From: Acetobacteraceae bacterium | GTDB taxonomy: Bacteria; Pseudomonadota; Alphaproteobacteria; Acetobacterales; Acetobacteraceae | Length of the DNA stretch: 64,000 nucleotides | Assembly (NCBI GenBank): GCA_025352375.1 | Contig: JANXTL010000092.1 | Location: 25,367 to 89,366 of the forward strand | Direction: 5' to 3' | In this document: one piece after another, positions 17,377 to 26,909 of the stretch | Layout of the letters: every line of letters begins with the position of its first letter | Numbering within the stretch: position 1 is the stretch's first letter | Notes under the pieces: model-generated | Told to the model about the DNA's origin: nothing | Databases searched by the model: none | The model's input: the letters and a program-made list of their open reading frames with translations, nothing else | Program-made: the position numbers and the translations under genes

Positions 17377-18189
17377 TCAAACCTCCAACCGGGACGGATC
17401 GAACGTGACGCCATGATCCAGCGGCCCATGCCCAGCCCCGAAGCCTGGGGCCGATGCGATCGCCGCCCGAACATAAGCCCGTGCCCGAATGACGGCATCG
17501 CGGAGCGACATGCCCTGCGCCAATCCCACCGCGACCGCCGACGCCGTGGTGCATCCCGTGCCATGGGTATGCCGCGTCGCGATCCGCAGGCCGACAAAGG
17601 CCTCGATCCCATCCGGGGTCGCCAGCAAATCGGTGAGTTCGTCGCCGGCCAGATGCCCGCCCTTGAGCAGCACCGCCGGCACCCCCAGGGACAGCAACAC
17701 GCCGCATGCGGTCCGCATGTCGGCAACGGACTGGATGGTCATCCCCGATAGCGCCTCCGCCTCCGGTAGATTGGGGGTGATGACGCGCGCCATGGGCAGC
17801 AACCGGGACCGGAGCACACCCACAGCGGCGTCCGCCAACAGCGCATGGCCGCCCTTCGCCACCATTACGGGGTCTAGAACCAATGGCACGCCATGGGCAA
17901 AATCGGACAGGGCGGCGCAGACAGCCTCGATCGTCGGGACGTCGCCCAGCATGCCGGTCTTGATCACGTCGGCGCCGATATCCTCCATCACGACCTGGAT
18001 TTGCTGGCGGATGAAGGCAGGGGGCACCGGATGGACGCCAAAAACGCCCACCGTATTTTGTGCCGTGAGCGCCGTCAGCGCCGTCGCCGCGAAGCCACCG
18101 AGCGCGGTGATGGACTTGATGTCCGCCTGGATCCCCGCGCCGCCGCCGGAGTCCGACCCCGCGACGACCAGCACCCGCCCGCGCATCAT
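17377..18189 (-). CDS. thiD: Hydroxymethylpyrimidine/phosphomethylpyrimidine kinase
   Basis: A 270-aa ribokinase-fold enzyme that phosphorylates HMP and HMP-P for thiamine synthesis. Features are the N-terminal [17 protein letters not shown], the central [23 protein letters not shown], and the catalytic/anion-hole segment [13 protein letters not shown]. The start ATGATG overlaps the glmM stop (TGA), which couples translation. No other thiamine gene or TPP riboswitch was seen here. Confidence 0.94.
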   Translation of the reverse strand: MMRGRVLVVAGSDSGGGAGIQADIKSITALGGFAATALTALTAQNTVGVFGVHPVPPAFIRQQIQVVMEDIGADVIKTGMLGDVPTIEAVCAALSDFAHGVPLVLDPVMVAKGGHALLADAAVGVLRSRLLPMARVITPNLPEAEALSGMTIQSVADMRTACGVLLSLGVPAVLLKGGHLAGDELTDLLATPDGIEAFVGLRIATRHTHGTGCTTASAVAVGLAQGMSLRDAVIRARAYVRAAIASAPGFGAGHGPLDHGVTFDPSRLEV

Positions 18190-19550
18190 GCGTCCTTCGC
18201 CCGCTCAACGGCGGCGATACAGGCACAGAGCCCGTCGACGACCTCGGCCACCAGCGCCTCATCCTCGCCTTCCGCCATCACGCGCACCAGCGGTTCGGTG
18301 CCGCTTTCGCGGATCAGTATCCGGCCGGTGCTGGCCAATCGCGCGGATGCTCCGGCAATGGCATGCTTGACCGCCGCGTCGCCAAGCGGCGACACCCCGG
18401 CGAACCGCACATTCTTCAAACGCTGCGGCAAGGGCTTAAACACGCGGCAAACGTGAGATGCCGGGCGTCCGCTTTCGACCATCACCGCCAGCACTTGCAA
18501 CGCCGCCAGCAAGCCATCGCCGGTCGTCGCGAAGTCCGACATGATCACATGGCCGGACTGCTCCCCGCCCAGGTTGGCACCGGTTTCGCGCATGCGTTCG
18601 GCCACATAGCGATCGCCGACCTGGGTGCGATGAAGGCGCAGACCGTACTCCTCCATCAGCCGTTCCAGCCCCAGATTGGACATCACGGTCGCCACGACGC
18701 CACCGCCGCGCAATTGCCCGCTGGCGATCCAGGACCGCGCGATCAGCGCCAGAATCTGGTCGCCGTCCACGACTTCCCCGTTTTCGTCGGCAACGATCAG
18801 GCGGTCGGCGTCACCATCGAGGGCGATGCCGATATGGGCGCCGTGCTGCACGACCTGCGAGCACAAATATTCCGGCACTGTCGAGCCGCAGCCCCGGTTG
18901 ATGTTGAAGCCGTCCGGGGTCACGCCAACGGCGATGACAGTTGCCCCCAGTTCCCACAATACCGAAGGCGCGACGCGGTAGGCCGCACCATTGGCGCAGT
19001 CGACGACGATCGTCAGGTCATCCAGCCGCAGGCCGCGGGGGAAGCTCGCTTTCACGGCTTCGATATAACGACCGCCCGCATCGTCAAGCCGGGACGCACG
19101 CCCCAACTCGGCCGGCGCCGCCAGCCGGTCCCCGAAGTCGCTGTCCATCAGCGCCTCGATCTCAAGCTCTTTCTCATCCGACAATTTGCTGCCGTCGGGG
19201 CCGAACAACTTGATGCCGTTATCCTCATAGGCGTTGTGCGAGGCGGAAATCATCACCCCTAGATCGGCGCGAAGGCTACGGGTGAGCATCGCGATCGCCG
19301 GGGTCGGCAGCGGACCGAGTAAAGTGACGTCCATGCCGGCGCTGATGAAACCGGCGGTCAAAGCCGGTTCGATCAAGTAACCCGACAAACGTGTATCCTT
19401 GCCGATCACGACTTTGTGGCGGTGCGCACCATGGGTGAACATCAAGCCGGCCGCCTGCCCCAGGCGCAGGGCGATCCCCGCGGTCATGGGTGCAGTATTG
19501 GCCTTGCCTCTGATACCGTCAGTTCCGAATAGGCGTCTGGTCTTTGTCAT
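18186..19550 (-). CDS. glmM: Phosphoglucosamine mutase
   Basis: A 454-aa enzyme converting glucosamine-6-phosphate to glucosamine-1-phosphate on the way to UDP-GlcNAc and peptidoglycan. The phosphoserine loop [12 protein letters not shown] lies near residues 101-112 with S104 as the likely catalytic serine; the metal loop DGDADR and the phosphate-binding [15 protein letters not shown] follow. The start at 19548-19550 gives the standard N terminus ([10 protein letters not shown]). In many bacteria glmM directly follows ftsH-folP; here a gene on the opposite strand lies between folP and glmM. Confidence 0.95.
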   Translation of the reverse strand: MTKTRRLFGTDGIRGKANTAPMTAGIALRLGQAAGLMFTHGAHRHKVVIGKDTRLSGYLIEPALTAGFISAGMDVTLLGPLPTPAIAMLTRSLRADLGVMISASHNAYEDNGIKLFGPDGSKLSDEKELEIEALMDSDFGDRLAAPAELGRASRLDDAGGRYIEAVKASFPRGLRLDDLTIVVDCANGAAYRVAPSVLWELGATVIAVGVTPDGFNINRGCGSTVPEYLCSQVVQHGAHIGIALDGDADRLIVADENGEVVDGDQILALIARSWIASGQLRGGGVVATVMSNLGLERLMEEYGLRLHRTQVGDRYVAERMRETGANLGGEQSGHVIMSDFATTGDGLLAALQVLAVMVESGRPASHVCRVFKPLPQRLKNVRFAGVSPLGDAAVKHAIAGASARLASTGRILIRESGTEPLVRVMAEGEDEALVAEVVDGLCACIAAVERAKDA

Positions 19551-19672
19551 CGATGTCTCGTTTAACGATTGCGATGGTTTACCCCGCTTATGCGGCGTTG
19601 GGGAAGCAGTGTATAAGCATGGCTTGCCAAGGTGCTGGCACATAAGGCAAAACGACTCGGGAGGTGCCCACC

Positions 19673-19690
19673 ATGCTGGGCACGACATGA
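19673..19690 (+). other. Possible five-codon leader ORF coupled to the TPR-SPOR gene
   Basis: GGGAGG at 19659-19664 lies nine bases before an ATG (19673) that opens MLGTT and stops at TGA, which overlaps the ATG at 19687 of the lipoprotein gene (ATGA). The best ribosome site therefore serves the mini-ORF rather than the main gene. Translational coupling is possible; the alternative is that the true start of the main gene is the ATG at 19702. Confidence 0.25.
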
Positions 19691-21114
19691 AAGCCGGTAA
19701 AATGTCAAGCACATCGAAGTTGCTTTCCGCACGCGACAGCGCCTCTGGCGTGCTGCCGGCCTTGCTGCTTGCGGCCACCTTGTCGGGTTGCTCGCTCTTC
19801 ACGTCCACCACCACTGGCACTGGCACTGGTACTGGGGGAGCCAGCATCCATGTCGCGGAAGTCGCCTTGAGCGCGGGCTCGCCCCGCGTTGCTCTACAGG
19901 TGGCACAAAGCATTCTCGACCGCTCACCCGACAACGTACCAGCTTTGCTGATCCGTGGCGACGCGCTGACGCAACTTGGCCAGAACGACGCCGCCGCTGC
20001 CACGTTTCAGCGCGCACTGGCTAAGGAGCCGGCTTCGGTTCACGGTAGAATTGGGCTCGCCCGCCTTCGGTTGACCACCGACCCGACCGAGGCTGCCAGC
20101 CTGCTCCGGGAGGCTTTGCGCACCGAACCCAATAACACCAATGCTCTTACCGACCTCGGTATTGCGCTCGATCTGCTCGGGCAGCACCGGGAAGCGCAGG
20201 CGTCCTATCGGCATGTGCTGCATGACACCCCCGCCAGCGTGCCCGCACAAGTCAATCTTGCGCTGTCCCTGGCGATGTCGGGCGATGGTGCGGCCGCATT
20301 GAGATTGATTGAGCCGCTCGCGCGGGACCAAAATGCCACAATCAAGATACGGCATAACTACGCTGCGATCTTGGCGATGTCCGGTCGGGTCAATGACGCT
20401 GCCGCCGTTCTGAAAGCAGACCTGTCCGCGGAAGATACGGCAAAGGCGGTTGCAGCCTACAAATTGGGAACCGCGATCGTCGCATCCGGACCGGCCCAGC
20501 CGGAATCGGCACCCACGCGGGCGGCCGCTGCGCCCGCGCCGCCGCCGCCAGCCGTCGTGGCAATAGCCGAACCTGCTCCGGTCTTGGCCCCTGTATCCGA
20601 ACCCGTACCTGTATCCGAACCCGTACCGGCCCGGGCTGTTATCGCGCAAGCGCCGAGACTGCCAACGGTCATGCCGACCGAAACAATCGTGGTGACTCAG
20701 ACATCTGCCCCCCTGACCGCCGTTCCCCTGACCGCCGTTCCCCTGGCAGCGGCCCCGGCAGCGATCTCGCCGGCCTTCGATCCTCCGGTTCCCGTACCAC
20801 CCGCGACCAATGCCGCCGAAGTGGCGCCCCCCGCCGCACCAAGCGCGTCCCTGCCGACTGAAACCGAGATCGGCCCGCACGTTCAGTTGGGTGCGTTCAA
20901 CTCGGAAACCGCGGCCAGGGATGAATGGGTCCGCCTGCAGCAACGTCTGCCAGACCTGTTGGCAGGTCGTGAACCCGCGATCACGACGGTCGAGCGCAAT
21001 GGCACCACATTCTGGCGCTTAAGGACCTGGGGTTTCTCCGATCAGGCGGCCGCCCGCGGCTTCTGCACGCAGATCAAGGCCGCGACGCCCCGTTGCATGG
21101 TCTATGGCGCCTGA
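19687..21114 (+). CDS. TPR and SPOR domain lipoprotein
   Basis: About 475 aa. The N terminus has a lipobox ([12 protein letters not shown], Cys near residue 36), so it is probably an outer- or inner-membrane lipoprotein. TPR-like repeats fill residues 50-240 ([26 protein letters not shown] and similar). A low-complexity Pro/Ala/Val linker with short in-frame repeats (VSEPVP, TAVPL) precedes a C-terminal SPOR domain ([20 protein letters not shown] ... RGFCTQI), which binds denuded glycan strands at division sites. Its last 96 bp overlap the 3' end of folP on the other strand. A cell-division or envelope role is inferred from the domains and neighbours. Confidence 0.75.
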   Translation: MKAGKMSSTSKLLSARDSASGVLPALLLAATLSGCSLFTSTTTGTGTGTGGASIHVAEVALSAGSPRVALQVAQSILDRSPDNVPALLIRGDALTQLGQNDAAAATFQRALAKEPASVHGRIGLARLRLTTDPTEAASLLREALRTEPNNTNALTDLGIALDLLGQHREAQASYRHVLHDTPASVPAQVNLALSLAMSGDGAAALRLIEPLARDQNATIKIRHNYAAILAMSGRVNDAAAVLKADLSAEDTAKAVAAYKLGTAIVASGPAQPESAPTRAAAAPAPPPPAVVAIAEPAPVLAPVSEPVPVSEPVPARAVIAQAPRLPTVMPTETIVVTQTSAPLTAVPLTAVPLAAAPAAISPAFDPPVPVPPATNAAEVAPPAAPSASLPTETEIGPHVQLGAFNSETAARDEWVRLQQRLPDLLAGREPAITTVERNGTTFWRLRTWGFSDQAAARGFCTQIKAATPRCMVYGA

Positions 21115-21939
21115 GTTTAACGCCGACCAAACCTGGATTGCCTGTCGCGTCTCGGCCACGTCGTGCACCCGCAGGATCGCTGCCCCATGCGTCAGCGCGA
21201 AAAGGGCCGCAACCAGTGACCCTGGCAACCGCTTACGGGGGTCGGGTTCGTTCGCGACCGTTCCTATGAACGATTTCCTGGATACCCCGACCAGGAGCGG
21301 GTAGCCGAGTGACAGCAAGCGGTTCAGCCCCCTTAATAAGGCGACCGACTGATTGGCATCCTTGGCGAACCCAATGCCGGGATCGAGCATAATCGCCGCC
21401 CGCCGAACGCCCGCGCGTTCCGCTTTTTCCGCGCACGCCCGAAGCTCGGCCACCACATCTTCGACCACATCGTCGTACGCGCCGAGGCCCCGCATGGTCG
21501 CCGGGGTGCCGCGCATGTGCATAAGCACGACCGGGCACCCGTTTTCGGCGACGACAGCCATCGCCGCTGGATCGTATTTCAGCCCGGATACATCGTTGAC
21601 GATGGCCGCACCCGCCCGCAACGCGGCGGCCATGGTGCTGGCGTTGCGGGTGTCGACAGAAATCAGAACACCCCGAGCCGCCAGTTCCAGAATGACCGGG
21701 ACAATACGTTGCTGCTCGCGGTCTGGATCGACGCTCGCAGCGTCCGGTCGGGTGCTTTCCCCGCCGATATCGATAATATCGGCTCCGTCCTCGACCATCT
21801 GGCGGGCAGCGGCAACTGCGGCATCCACCGTGCTGTATGAACCACCATCGCTGAAACTATCGGGCGTAACGTTCAGAATGCCCATGATACGAGGGCAATC
21901 GAGCGAAAGGCCCGCCCAGACCGGCGTCGGCCGGATCAA
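21019..21939 (-). CDS. folP: Dihydropteroate synthase
   Basis: A 306-aa TIM-barrel enzyme joining p-aminobenzoate to dihydropterin pyrophosphate. Signatures are [16 protein letters not shown] near residue 18 and [14 protein letters not shown] near 54, plus [20 protein letters not shown] and GVSRKSFIG. The start is a TTG at 21937-21939 overlapping the ftsH stop (TTGA); the residues before MGILNV match the usual family N terminus, supporting it. The normal fold ends near [10 protein letters not shown]; the final ~30 residues are read antisense through the SPOR gene and are probably a non-conserved tail. Confidence 0.92.
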   Translation of the reverse strand: MIRPTPVWAGLSLDCPRIMGILNVTPDSFSDGGSYSTVDAAVAAARQMVEDGADIIDIGGESTRPDAASVDPDREQQRIVPVILELAARGVLISVDTRNASTMAAALRAGAAIVNDVSGLKYDPAAMAVVAENGCPVVLMHMRGTPATMRGLGAYDDVVEDVVAELRACAEKAERAGVRRAAIMLDPGIGFAKDANQSVALLRGLNRLLSLGYPLLVGVSRKSFIGTVANEPDPRKRLPGSLVAALFALTHGAAILRVHDVAETRQAIQVWSALNSGAIDHATGRRGLDLRAEAAGGRLIGETPGP

Positions 21940-23861
21940 CCCGGCTGTGGCAGCGGGGCGGCGCCGCCCGGCGGGGGCGGAGTGGCTGCACGACCCGCCG
22001 TCGGCACGGATGCGCGCCGGTTTTCCGCCGCCGGCTCGTCCACGACCTTCCGGATGACCGGCTCGCCCCTCAGCACGGTGCGGATTTCGTCGCCACTGAG
22101 CGTTTCATGCTCCAGCAGGCCGCGCGCAATCCGGTGCAGTTCTTCCACGTTCTCGCTCAGGATACGGCGTGCCTTCGCATAAGCGTTGTCGATGATGGCT
22201 TTGATCTCGCCATCGATCTCGCGCGCCGTCGCTTCCGACACGTTTTTGCTTTGGGTGACGGAGTGCCCCAAGAACACCTCCTGGCTGTTGTCGCCGTACG
22301 CGATCATGCCGAGTTTATCGGACATACCCCATTCGGTGATCATTCGGCGGGCCTGATCGGTGGCCATCTTGATGTCGCCGGACGCTCCATTAGACACTTT
22401 GTCGGCGCCAAAAATGACCTCCTCGGCAGCCCGACCGCCCATCGCCATCGTCAATTCGGCCAACAGCTTGGATTTCGACTTGGAGTAGCGGTCGCCTTCC
22501 GGCAGGCTCATGACCAAACCCAGCGCCCGTCCGCGCGGGATGATCGTTGCTTTGTGAACCGGGTCGCATTCCGGCTCGTACATCGCGCAAAGCGCGTGTC
22601 CGCCTTCGTGATAGGCCGTCATTTTCTTCTCGGCCTCCGACATGACCAAGGAGCGCCGTTCGGTGCCCATCATGACCTTGTCCTTGGCGGCCTCGAATTC
22701 GTGCATCGCCACCACGCGCTTGCCCATGCGGGCTGCCAGCAGCGCCGCCTCGTTTACCAGGTTGGCCAGATCGGCGCCGGAGAAACCCGGAGTCCCACGC
22801 GCGATCGTCTTCGGATCGACGTCGGAGGCGAGCGGCACCCTTTTCATGTGAACGCGCAAGATTTTTTCGCGCCCGTTTACGTCGGGGTTAGGCACCACGA
22901 CCTGCCGGTCGAAACGGCCGGGACGCAGCAGCGCGGGATCGAGCACGTCGGGCCGGTTGGTGGCGGCGATCAGAATGACGCCTTCGTTCGCCTCGAACCC
23001 GTCCATCTCAACGAGCATCTGGTTCAACGTCTGCTCGCGTTCGTCGTTACCGCCGCCCAGGCCGGCACCACGATGACGCCCGACCGCGTCGATTTCGTCG
23101 ATGAAGATGATGCAAGGGGCATTTTTCTTGCCCTGCTCGAACATGTCGCGCACGCGAGACGCACCGACGCCGACGAACATCTCCACGAAATCGGAGCCGG
23201 AGATCGTGAAGAACGGCACGTTCGCCTCACCCGCGATCGCGCGGGCCAGGAGCGTCTTACCGGTGCCGGGGGGGCCAACGAGCAAAACACCCTTGGGGAT
23301 CTTACCGCCGAGACGCTGGAATTTCTGCGGGTCCTTCAGGAACTCGACAATTTCCTGAAGCTCCTGCTTGGCCTCATCGATGCCGGCCACGTCGTCGAAC
23401 GTCACGCGGCCCTGCTTTTCCGTGAGCAAGCGCGCCCGGGACTTGCCGAAACCCATGGCACGGCCACCGCCGGATTGCATCTGGCGCATGAAGAACACCC
23501 AGACGCCGATCAGCAGCAGCATCGGCAGCCACGACAAGACGTAGTGCAGCAGCGGATTGACGCCATCGTCGTCGGGCTTGGCGATGACCCGAACATTCTT
23601 ATCGGTCAGCGACTTCACCAGCGTCGGATCTTCCGGCGTGTAGGTCTGGAAGGCGGTGCCGTCGTTCCGCTGTCCTGTCACGGTGCGGCCCTGAATGACC
23701 ACATCGCGGACCCGGCCGCTGTTCACGTCGGCGATAAAGTCGGAATACGCAACCTGTGTCGCACTGGTACGCGAGACACCGGGCTGGAAGAGGTTGAACA
23801 GCACCACCAGCAGAAGGGCGATGATCACCCAAAGCGCCAGGTTGCGGCCGAAATTGCTCAT
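21936..23861 (-). CDS. ftsH: ATP-dependent zinc metalloprotease FtsH
   Basis: A 641-aa membrane-anchored AAA+ protease that degrades misfolded membrane proteins and regulators. Two membrane helices (residues 9-25 and 108-124) flank a periplasmic domain. Walker A GPPGTGKT is at 196-203, Walker B FIDEID at 253-258, the SRH region [19 protein letters not shown] near 300, and the zinc motif HEGGH at 418-422. The Pro-rich C-terminal tail is typical of alphaproteobacteria. It lies 144 bp downstream of tilS and shares a TTGA overlap with folP. Confidence 0.97.
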   Translation of the reverse strand: MSNFGRNLALWVIIALLLVVLFNLFQPGVSRTSATQVAYSDFIADVNSGRVRDVVIQGRTVTGQRNDGTAFQTYTPEDPTLVKSLTDKNVRVIAKPDDDGVNPLLHYVLSWLPMLLLIGVWVFFMRQMQSGGGRAMGFGKSRARLLTEKQGRVTFDDVAGIDEAKQELQEIVEFLKDPQKFQRLGGKIPKGVLLVGPPGTGKTLLARAIAGEANVPFFTISGSDFVEMFVGVGASRVRDMFEQGKKNAPCIIFIDEIDAVGRHRGAGLGGGNDEREQTLNQMLVEMDGFEANEGVILIAATNRPDVLDPALLRPGRFDRQVVVPNPDVNGREKILRVHMKRVPLASDVDPKTIARGTPGFSGADLANLVNEAALLAARMGKRVVAMHEFEAAKDKVMMGTERRSLVMSEAEKKMTAYHEGGHALCAMYEPECDPVHKATIIPRGRALGLVMSLPEGDRYSKSKSKLLAELTMAMGGRAAEEVIFGADKVSNGASGDIKMATDQARRMITEWGMSDKLGMIAYGDNSQEVFLGHSVTQSKNVSEATAREIDGEIKAIIDNAYAKARRILSENVEELHRIARGLLEHETLSGDEIRTVLRGEPVIRKVVDEPAAENRRASVPTAGRAATPPPPGGAAPLPQPG

Positions 23862-24005
23862 CAGACTTCGCTCACTTTGAAAGGCGTGTAAGTGCCATGC
23901 CGCGCACGCCGGAGGTGCGCTCCTTCGGCATGCGTGTTTTCCAACATAGGGTGTCTCCGCATCGGCCGCATCCCCTCCTCCGCGCTTTCTTCGGACGAAA
24001 CCCGT

Positions 24006-25319
24006 TCAGGCGGGACAAAATGGCGCGCCAGACAGAGGTTGGGGCGGGTCGAACAGCAAACGACAGCCCCCTTCGCGCGCGACAGCGTCAGGATATAGGA
24101 GTTGCGGGACTGCTACCAGAATATTGCAACGCCAAAGCGCTGGCATCGCCGACAGGACCGCCGTCGGCAGATCGGTATGTCGGCGTAGCCTCGCGGCGGC
24201 GTCGCCGAGCGCGCCCAGCATCGTGCCGTTTGGCAGCGGGTTGGGTGTTCGCAGCCGAAAACGGCCATCCCAAAGCGCGCCGTCCCGCGCCGGTACCGGC
24301 GGTGCGACCGCCGCTTGTTCCCGCACCAGCAGCCAACCTTCGCCCAACCGTCCCGCCGGCATGGCACGAACGCCGCCGACGGTTTGCGGCTTTGGATTGG
24401 CGGCAAACGCCGCGACCTGTTCGATCGGCGGTGCAAAGGGCGCGCCGGCGATCGCGCGTACCAGCTCCGCCACCGCTTCCGGCGCAATGGCACCTGGAGA
24501 CAGGAGCGCATAACCTTCTGGCCGCATCGCAACACGGCTCGCCAGGATCGCTGCCACGGCGGCATCGTTATTCGATCTCGACACCCCGGCGCTCCGCGCC
24601 GCGTTTAGGAGAGCCTGGGTCGCCTCGCTTTCTCCAGTCACATCCTGCCGCGACCGGCGGATACGCGATCGCAACGCCTTCGGGTCCTGGTTGGACGGAT
24701 CTTCCACCCAAGCCATACCCTGGCCAATCAGAAATGCACGCAACCAGGCCGGGGGAACCGTCAACAACGGGCGTACGATCCTCAGCGACCGGCCCTCCGC
24801 CACCAAGGCCATACCGGCCAGTCCACGGGCGCCGCTACCGCTTAGGACGCGGATCATCATGGTTTCCGCTTGATCGGACCCATGGTGTCCCAACAGCAGG
24901 TGCAGAACGCCTCCTTCGGCGCAGGCCTCCGCCAGGGCGCGGTATCGGGCATCCCGAGCGCGTTCGGCCAACCCTGGCCCTTTCGCCAGGCTGGAAAGGG
25001 TGAGCATGCGCGCCTGCATGCCGCGCGCGCGCAGTCGCGAGACAGTCAACGCGGCTTCGGCGGCTGAGTCCGGCCGGAGCCCATGATCGACGACAAAGGC
25101 CAGCAGGCGACCATCCCGGTTCTGAACCCAATCGGCGGCCAACATCGCCAGCGCCATGCTGTCGGCGCCGCCCGACACGGCAGCCGCCAGTAACGGTCCA
25201 TCTTCAAACGGTTCTAATGCCGCCATCGCGGCATTGAAACGCGCGATCGGATGCGTTTCGGCCACCGTGCCAACGTTACCGGCACCCGGCGCGTTGGGTG
25301 GCGGCGGCGATGCCGTCAC
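24006..25319 (-). CDS. tilS: tRNA(Ile)-lysidine synthetase
   Basis: About 437 aa. It modifies C34 of the minor tRNA(Ile) with lysine so that AUA is read as Ile. The N-type ATP-pyrophosphatase loop AAAVSGGADSMALAML is near residues 45-60; VDHGLRPDSAAEA and LLGHHGSDQAETMMIRVLSGSGARGLAGM are standard. The C-terminal half is poorly conserved, as expected. The start is uncertain: GTG at 25317-25319 overlaps cpoB by 44 bp, while an in-frame GTG at 25263-25265 gives no overlap. It leads into ftsH, a common tilS-ftsH arrangement. Confidence 0.92.
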   Translation of the reverse strand: MTASPPPPNAPGAGNVGTVAETHPIARFNAAMAALEPFEDGPLLAAAVSGGADSMALAMLAADWVQNRDGRLLAFVVDHGLRPDSAAEAALTVSRLRARGMQARMLTLSSLAKGPGLAERARDARYRALAEACAEGGVLHLLLGHHGSDQAETMMIRVLSGSGARGLAGMALVAEGRSLRIVRPLLTVPPAWLRAFLIGQGMAWVEDPSNQDPKALRSRIRRSRQDVTGESEATQALLNAARSAGVSRSNNDAAVAAILASRVAMRPEGYALLSPGAIAPEAVAELVRAIAGAPFAPPIEQVAAFAANPKPQTVGGVRAMPAGRLGEGWLLVREQAAVAPPVPARDGALWDGRFRLRTPNPLPNGTMLGALGDAAARLRRHTDLPTAVLSAMPALWRCNILVAVPQLLYPDAVAREGGCRLLFDPPQPLSGAPFCPA

Positions 25320-26121
25320 GCAAATCCGAACGGGCCTGCGGGAATTCCGCCTGCAGCTTTGTCAGGGCGGCGCAAGCCGACGGTTTTTCGCCAATTCCGA
25401 CGAAGGAGTTGGCCAGTCCCAGCAGCGCGTTCGGCGCGTGCGCCCCTTTGCGATTGCGCTTGTAGGTATCGTCGAAGGCGATCGCGGATTCCGAATATTT
25501 GCGCTCGCCAAACAGCGCCTGCGCCAGCAGCATCTGACCATCGTACGCGCGCGGCGAGGTCCGCGATGCGACAGCTTCCCGCGCTGCCGCCTCGGCCGCC
25601 GGGTAATCGCGGCGCGCGAGGGCGGCGTTACCCTCCTGCATGGCGACCTCCGGCGTGCGGACGCGAGGGTCATTGCCTGGCGGAATCAGGGGTGGGGCCA
25701 CCAGCCCACCGCCGCTTCGGCCCAAGCCCGGCGTGGGATCGGGCGCACCGCCGCCACGGGAATTCATCTGATATGTGAGATCGTCGAGGCGCTTGGCGAG
25801 GTCCGCGTTCTGGCGCTGCAGCAGGTTCTGCTGTTCGTCGATGCGCCCGCGCAGCTGGCGAATCTGGTCTTCCAGGCCGTCGACCCGGGTCAGCAACTGC
25901 GCGACCATATCGTTGCCTGACGTCGCGGGGTAGCGACCGCCGCCTCCACCGCCATGCGCGGCCTGATCGCGCAGCATCTGCACTTCCTGGCGCAACTGAT
26001 AGATTTGGTTCTGCAGGGCGATGCCTTCGCGGCTGTCGACCTGCGCGCAGGCCCTGTTCAGCGGAGCGGCCAAGGTCAGGACGCCGGCAATTGTCAAAAC
26101 CGCGATCGATGACGGGCGCAT
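25276..26121 (-). CDS. cpoB: Cell division coordinator CpoB (YbgF)
   Basis: A 281-aa periplasmic protein that links Tol-Pal to peptidoglycan synthesis. A signal peptide (residues 1-26, ending RACAQ) precedes a coiled-coil trimerisation region (LQNQIYQLRQEVQMLRDQ, near 37-54, and IRQLRGRIDEQQNLLQRQ near 86-103). After a Gly-rich linker come TPR-like repeats (EGNAALARRDYPAAEAAAREA, LLAQALFGERKYSESAIAFD). It follows pal by 145 bp, the conserved position in tol-pal clusters. Confidence 0.92.
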   Translation of the reverse strand: MRPSSIAVLTIAGVLTLAAPLNRACAQVDSREGIALQNQIYQLRQEVQMLRDQAAHGGGGGGRYPATSGNDMVAQLLTRVDGLEDQIRQLRGRIDEQQNLLQRQNADLAKRLDDLTYQMNSRGGGAPDPTPGLGRSGGGLVAPPLIPPGNDPRVRTPEVAMQEGNAALARRDYPAAEAAAREAVASRTSPRAYDGQMLLAQALFGERKYSESAIAFDDTYKRNRKGAHAPNALLGLANSFVGIGEKPSACAALTKLQAEFPQARSDLRDGIAAATQRAGCR

Positions 26122-26177
26122 TCAGCCACTCCTAAGGTCGCAAGCGGGTGCGGGCTCGCGCTATCGTACATACATCC

Positions 26178-26204
26178 AACCGGCGCCCCCAGGGGCCGCC
26201 GGTT
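26178..26204 (-). terminator. GC-rich hairpin between pal and cpoB
   Basis: A 27-base near-perfect palindrome has 13-base arms beginning AACCGGCG and ending CGCCGGTT, one mispair and a single-base centre. It lies 63 bp after the pal stop and 57 bp before the cpoB start on the same strand. There is no T run, so it may be a partial terminator or a processing/stability element that sets the ratio of Pal to CpoB. Confidence 0.4.
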
Positions 26205-26266
26205 CAAGTAGCACAGTCAGGCGCCCAAGGCGGTCGTCCAACCGAACCGCCCGTGGTTGCTTTGGA

Positions 26267-26728
26267 TCAACGGACCGAGGTGGTCGCGTTGCGGTTCGCT
26301 GCCCAAGCCTGCTCGTTGGAAGCCAGCTGACTCGGGCGGTCTTTGCCGAAGCTGATCGTGGTCATGCGCGCGGCGGCGATGCCCTTGGCCTTCAGATAGG
26401 AGGCAGCGGCGTTCGCGCGGCGCTGTCCGAGGGCCAGATTGTATTCGGTCGTGCCGCGTTCGTCGCAGTTACCGGCGATCTGAACGTTGTTGCTGGCATA
26501 CTGGGTCAGCCACGCGGCCTGCTTATCGAGGGTTGCTCTGCCGTCATCGCGAAGGACCGACTGGTTGAAATCGTAGAACACGCGATCGCCGACGTTCGCC
26601 ACCAGGTCTTCCTGGCTGCCCGGCCCGACCGTGTGCACGGTGCCGGTGGTGGTCGTGGTGGTCGTTTGATCCGCGCACGCCGCAAGCAGGCCGACAGCGG
26701 CAAAGGCGCCGAGAATTTTGATGTTCAT
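26267..26728 (-). CDS. pal: Peptidoglycan-associated lipoprotein Pal
   Basis: A 153-aa outer-membrane lipoprotein. The lipobox AVGLLAACAD puts the acylated Cys at about residue 19, followed by a run of seven Thr. The OmpA-like domain (VFYDFNQSVLRDDGRATLD, NVQIAGNCDERGTTEYNLALGQRRANAAASYL) binds diaminopimelate in peptidoglycan and TolB. The start at 26726-26728 is chosen over an upstream in-frame start because it gives a proper lipoprotein leader. It stands in conserved order between tolB and cpoB. Confidence 0.96.
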   Translation of the reverse strand: MNIKILGAFAAVGLLAACADQTTTTTTTGTVHTVGPGSQEDLVANVGDRVFYDFNQSVLRDDGRATLDKQAAWLTQYASNNVQIAGNCDERGTTEYNLALGQRRANAAASYLKAKGIAAARMTTISFGKDRPSQLASNEQAWAANRNATTSVR

Positions 26729-26909
26729 TTTTTTCGTCCCTGGATTGGGGTGCACGCGACGGGTCGGGCGAGCCGGGAAAGCGAGCACGCGGAGCCGGCT
26801 CCTCCGCCCACGCGTTTAGCTTGTTTCGCCCTTTGCGGTCAAGCATTTGAGACTCCGAACATTGCGTCCCAATCCCATATTTTCCGCGCTTTCTGGATCG
26901 ATCGCTAGG

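Noticed and set aside
18186..20003. Longer reading of GlmM with 151 extra N-terminal residues
   Set aside because: The extra part is antisense to the TPR-SPOR gene and the standard GlmM N terminus begins at 19550.
22596..22610. FtsH zinc motif HEGGH instead of HEAGH
   Set aside because: Both His and Glu ligand residues are kept; Gly at the third position occurs in other FtsH proteins as far as I recall, so it is not treated as abnormal.
22107..23891. 594-codon plus-strand frame opposite ftsH
   Set aside because: High-GC antisense frame; the minus strand encodes an unambiguous FtsH.
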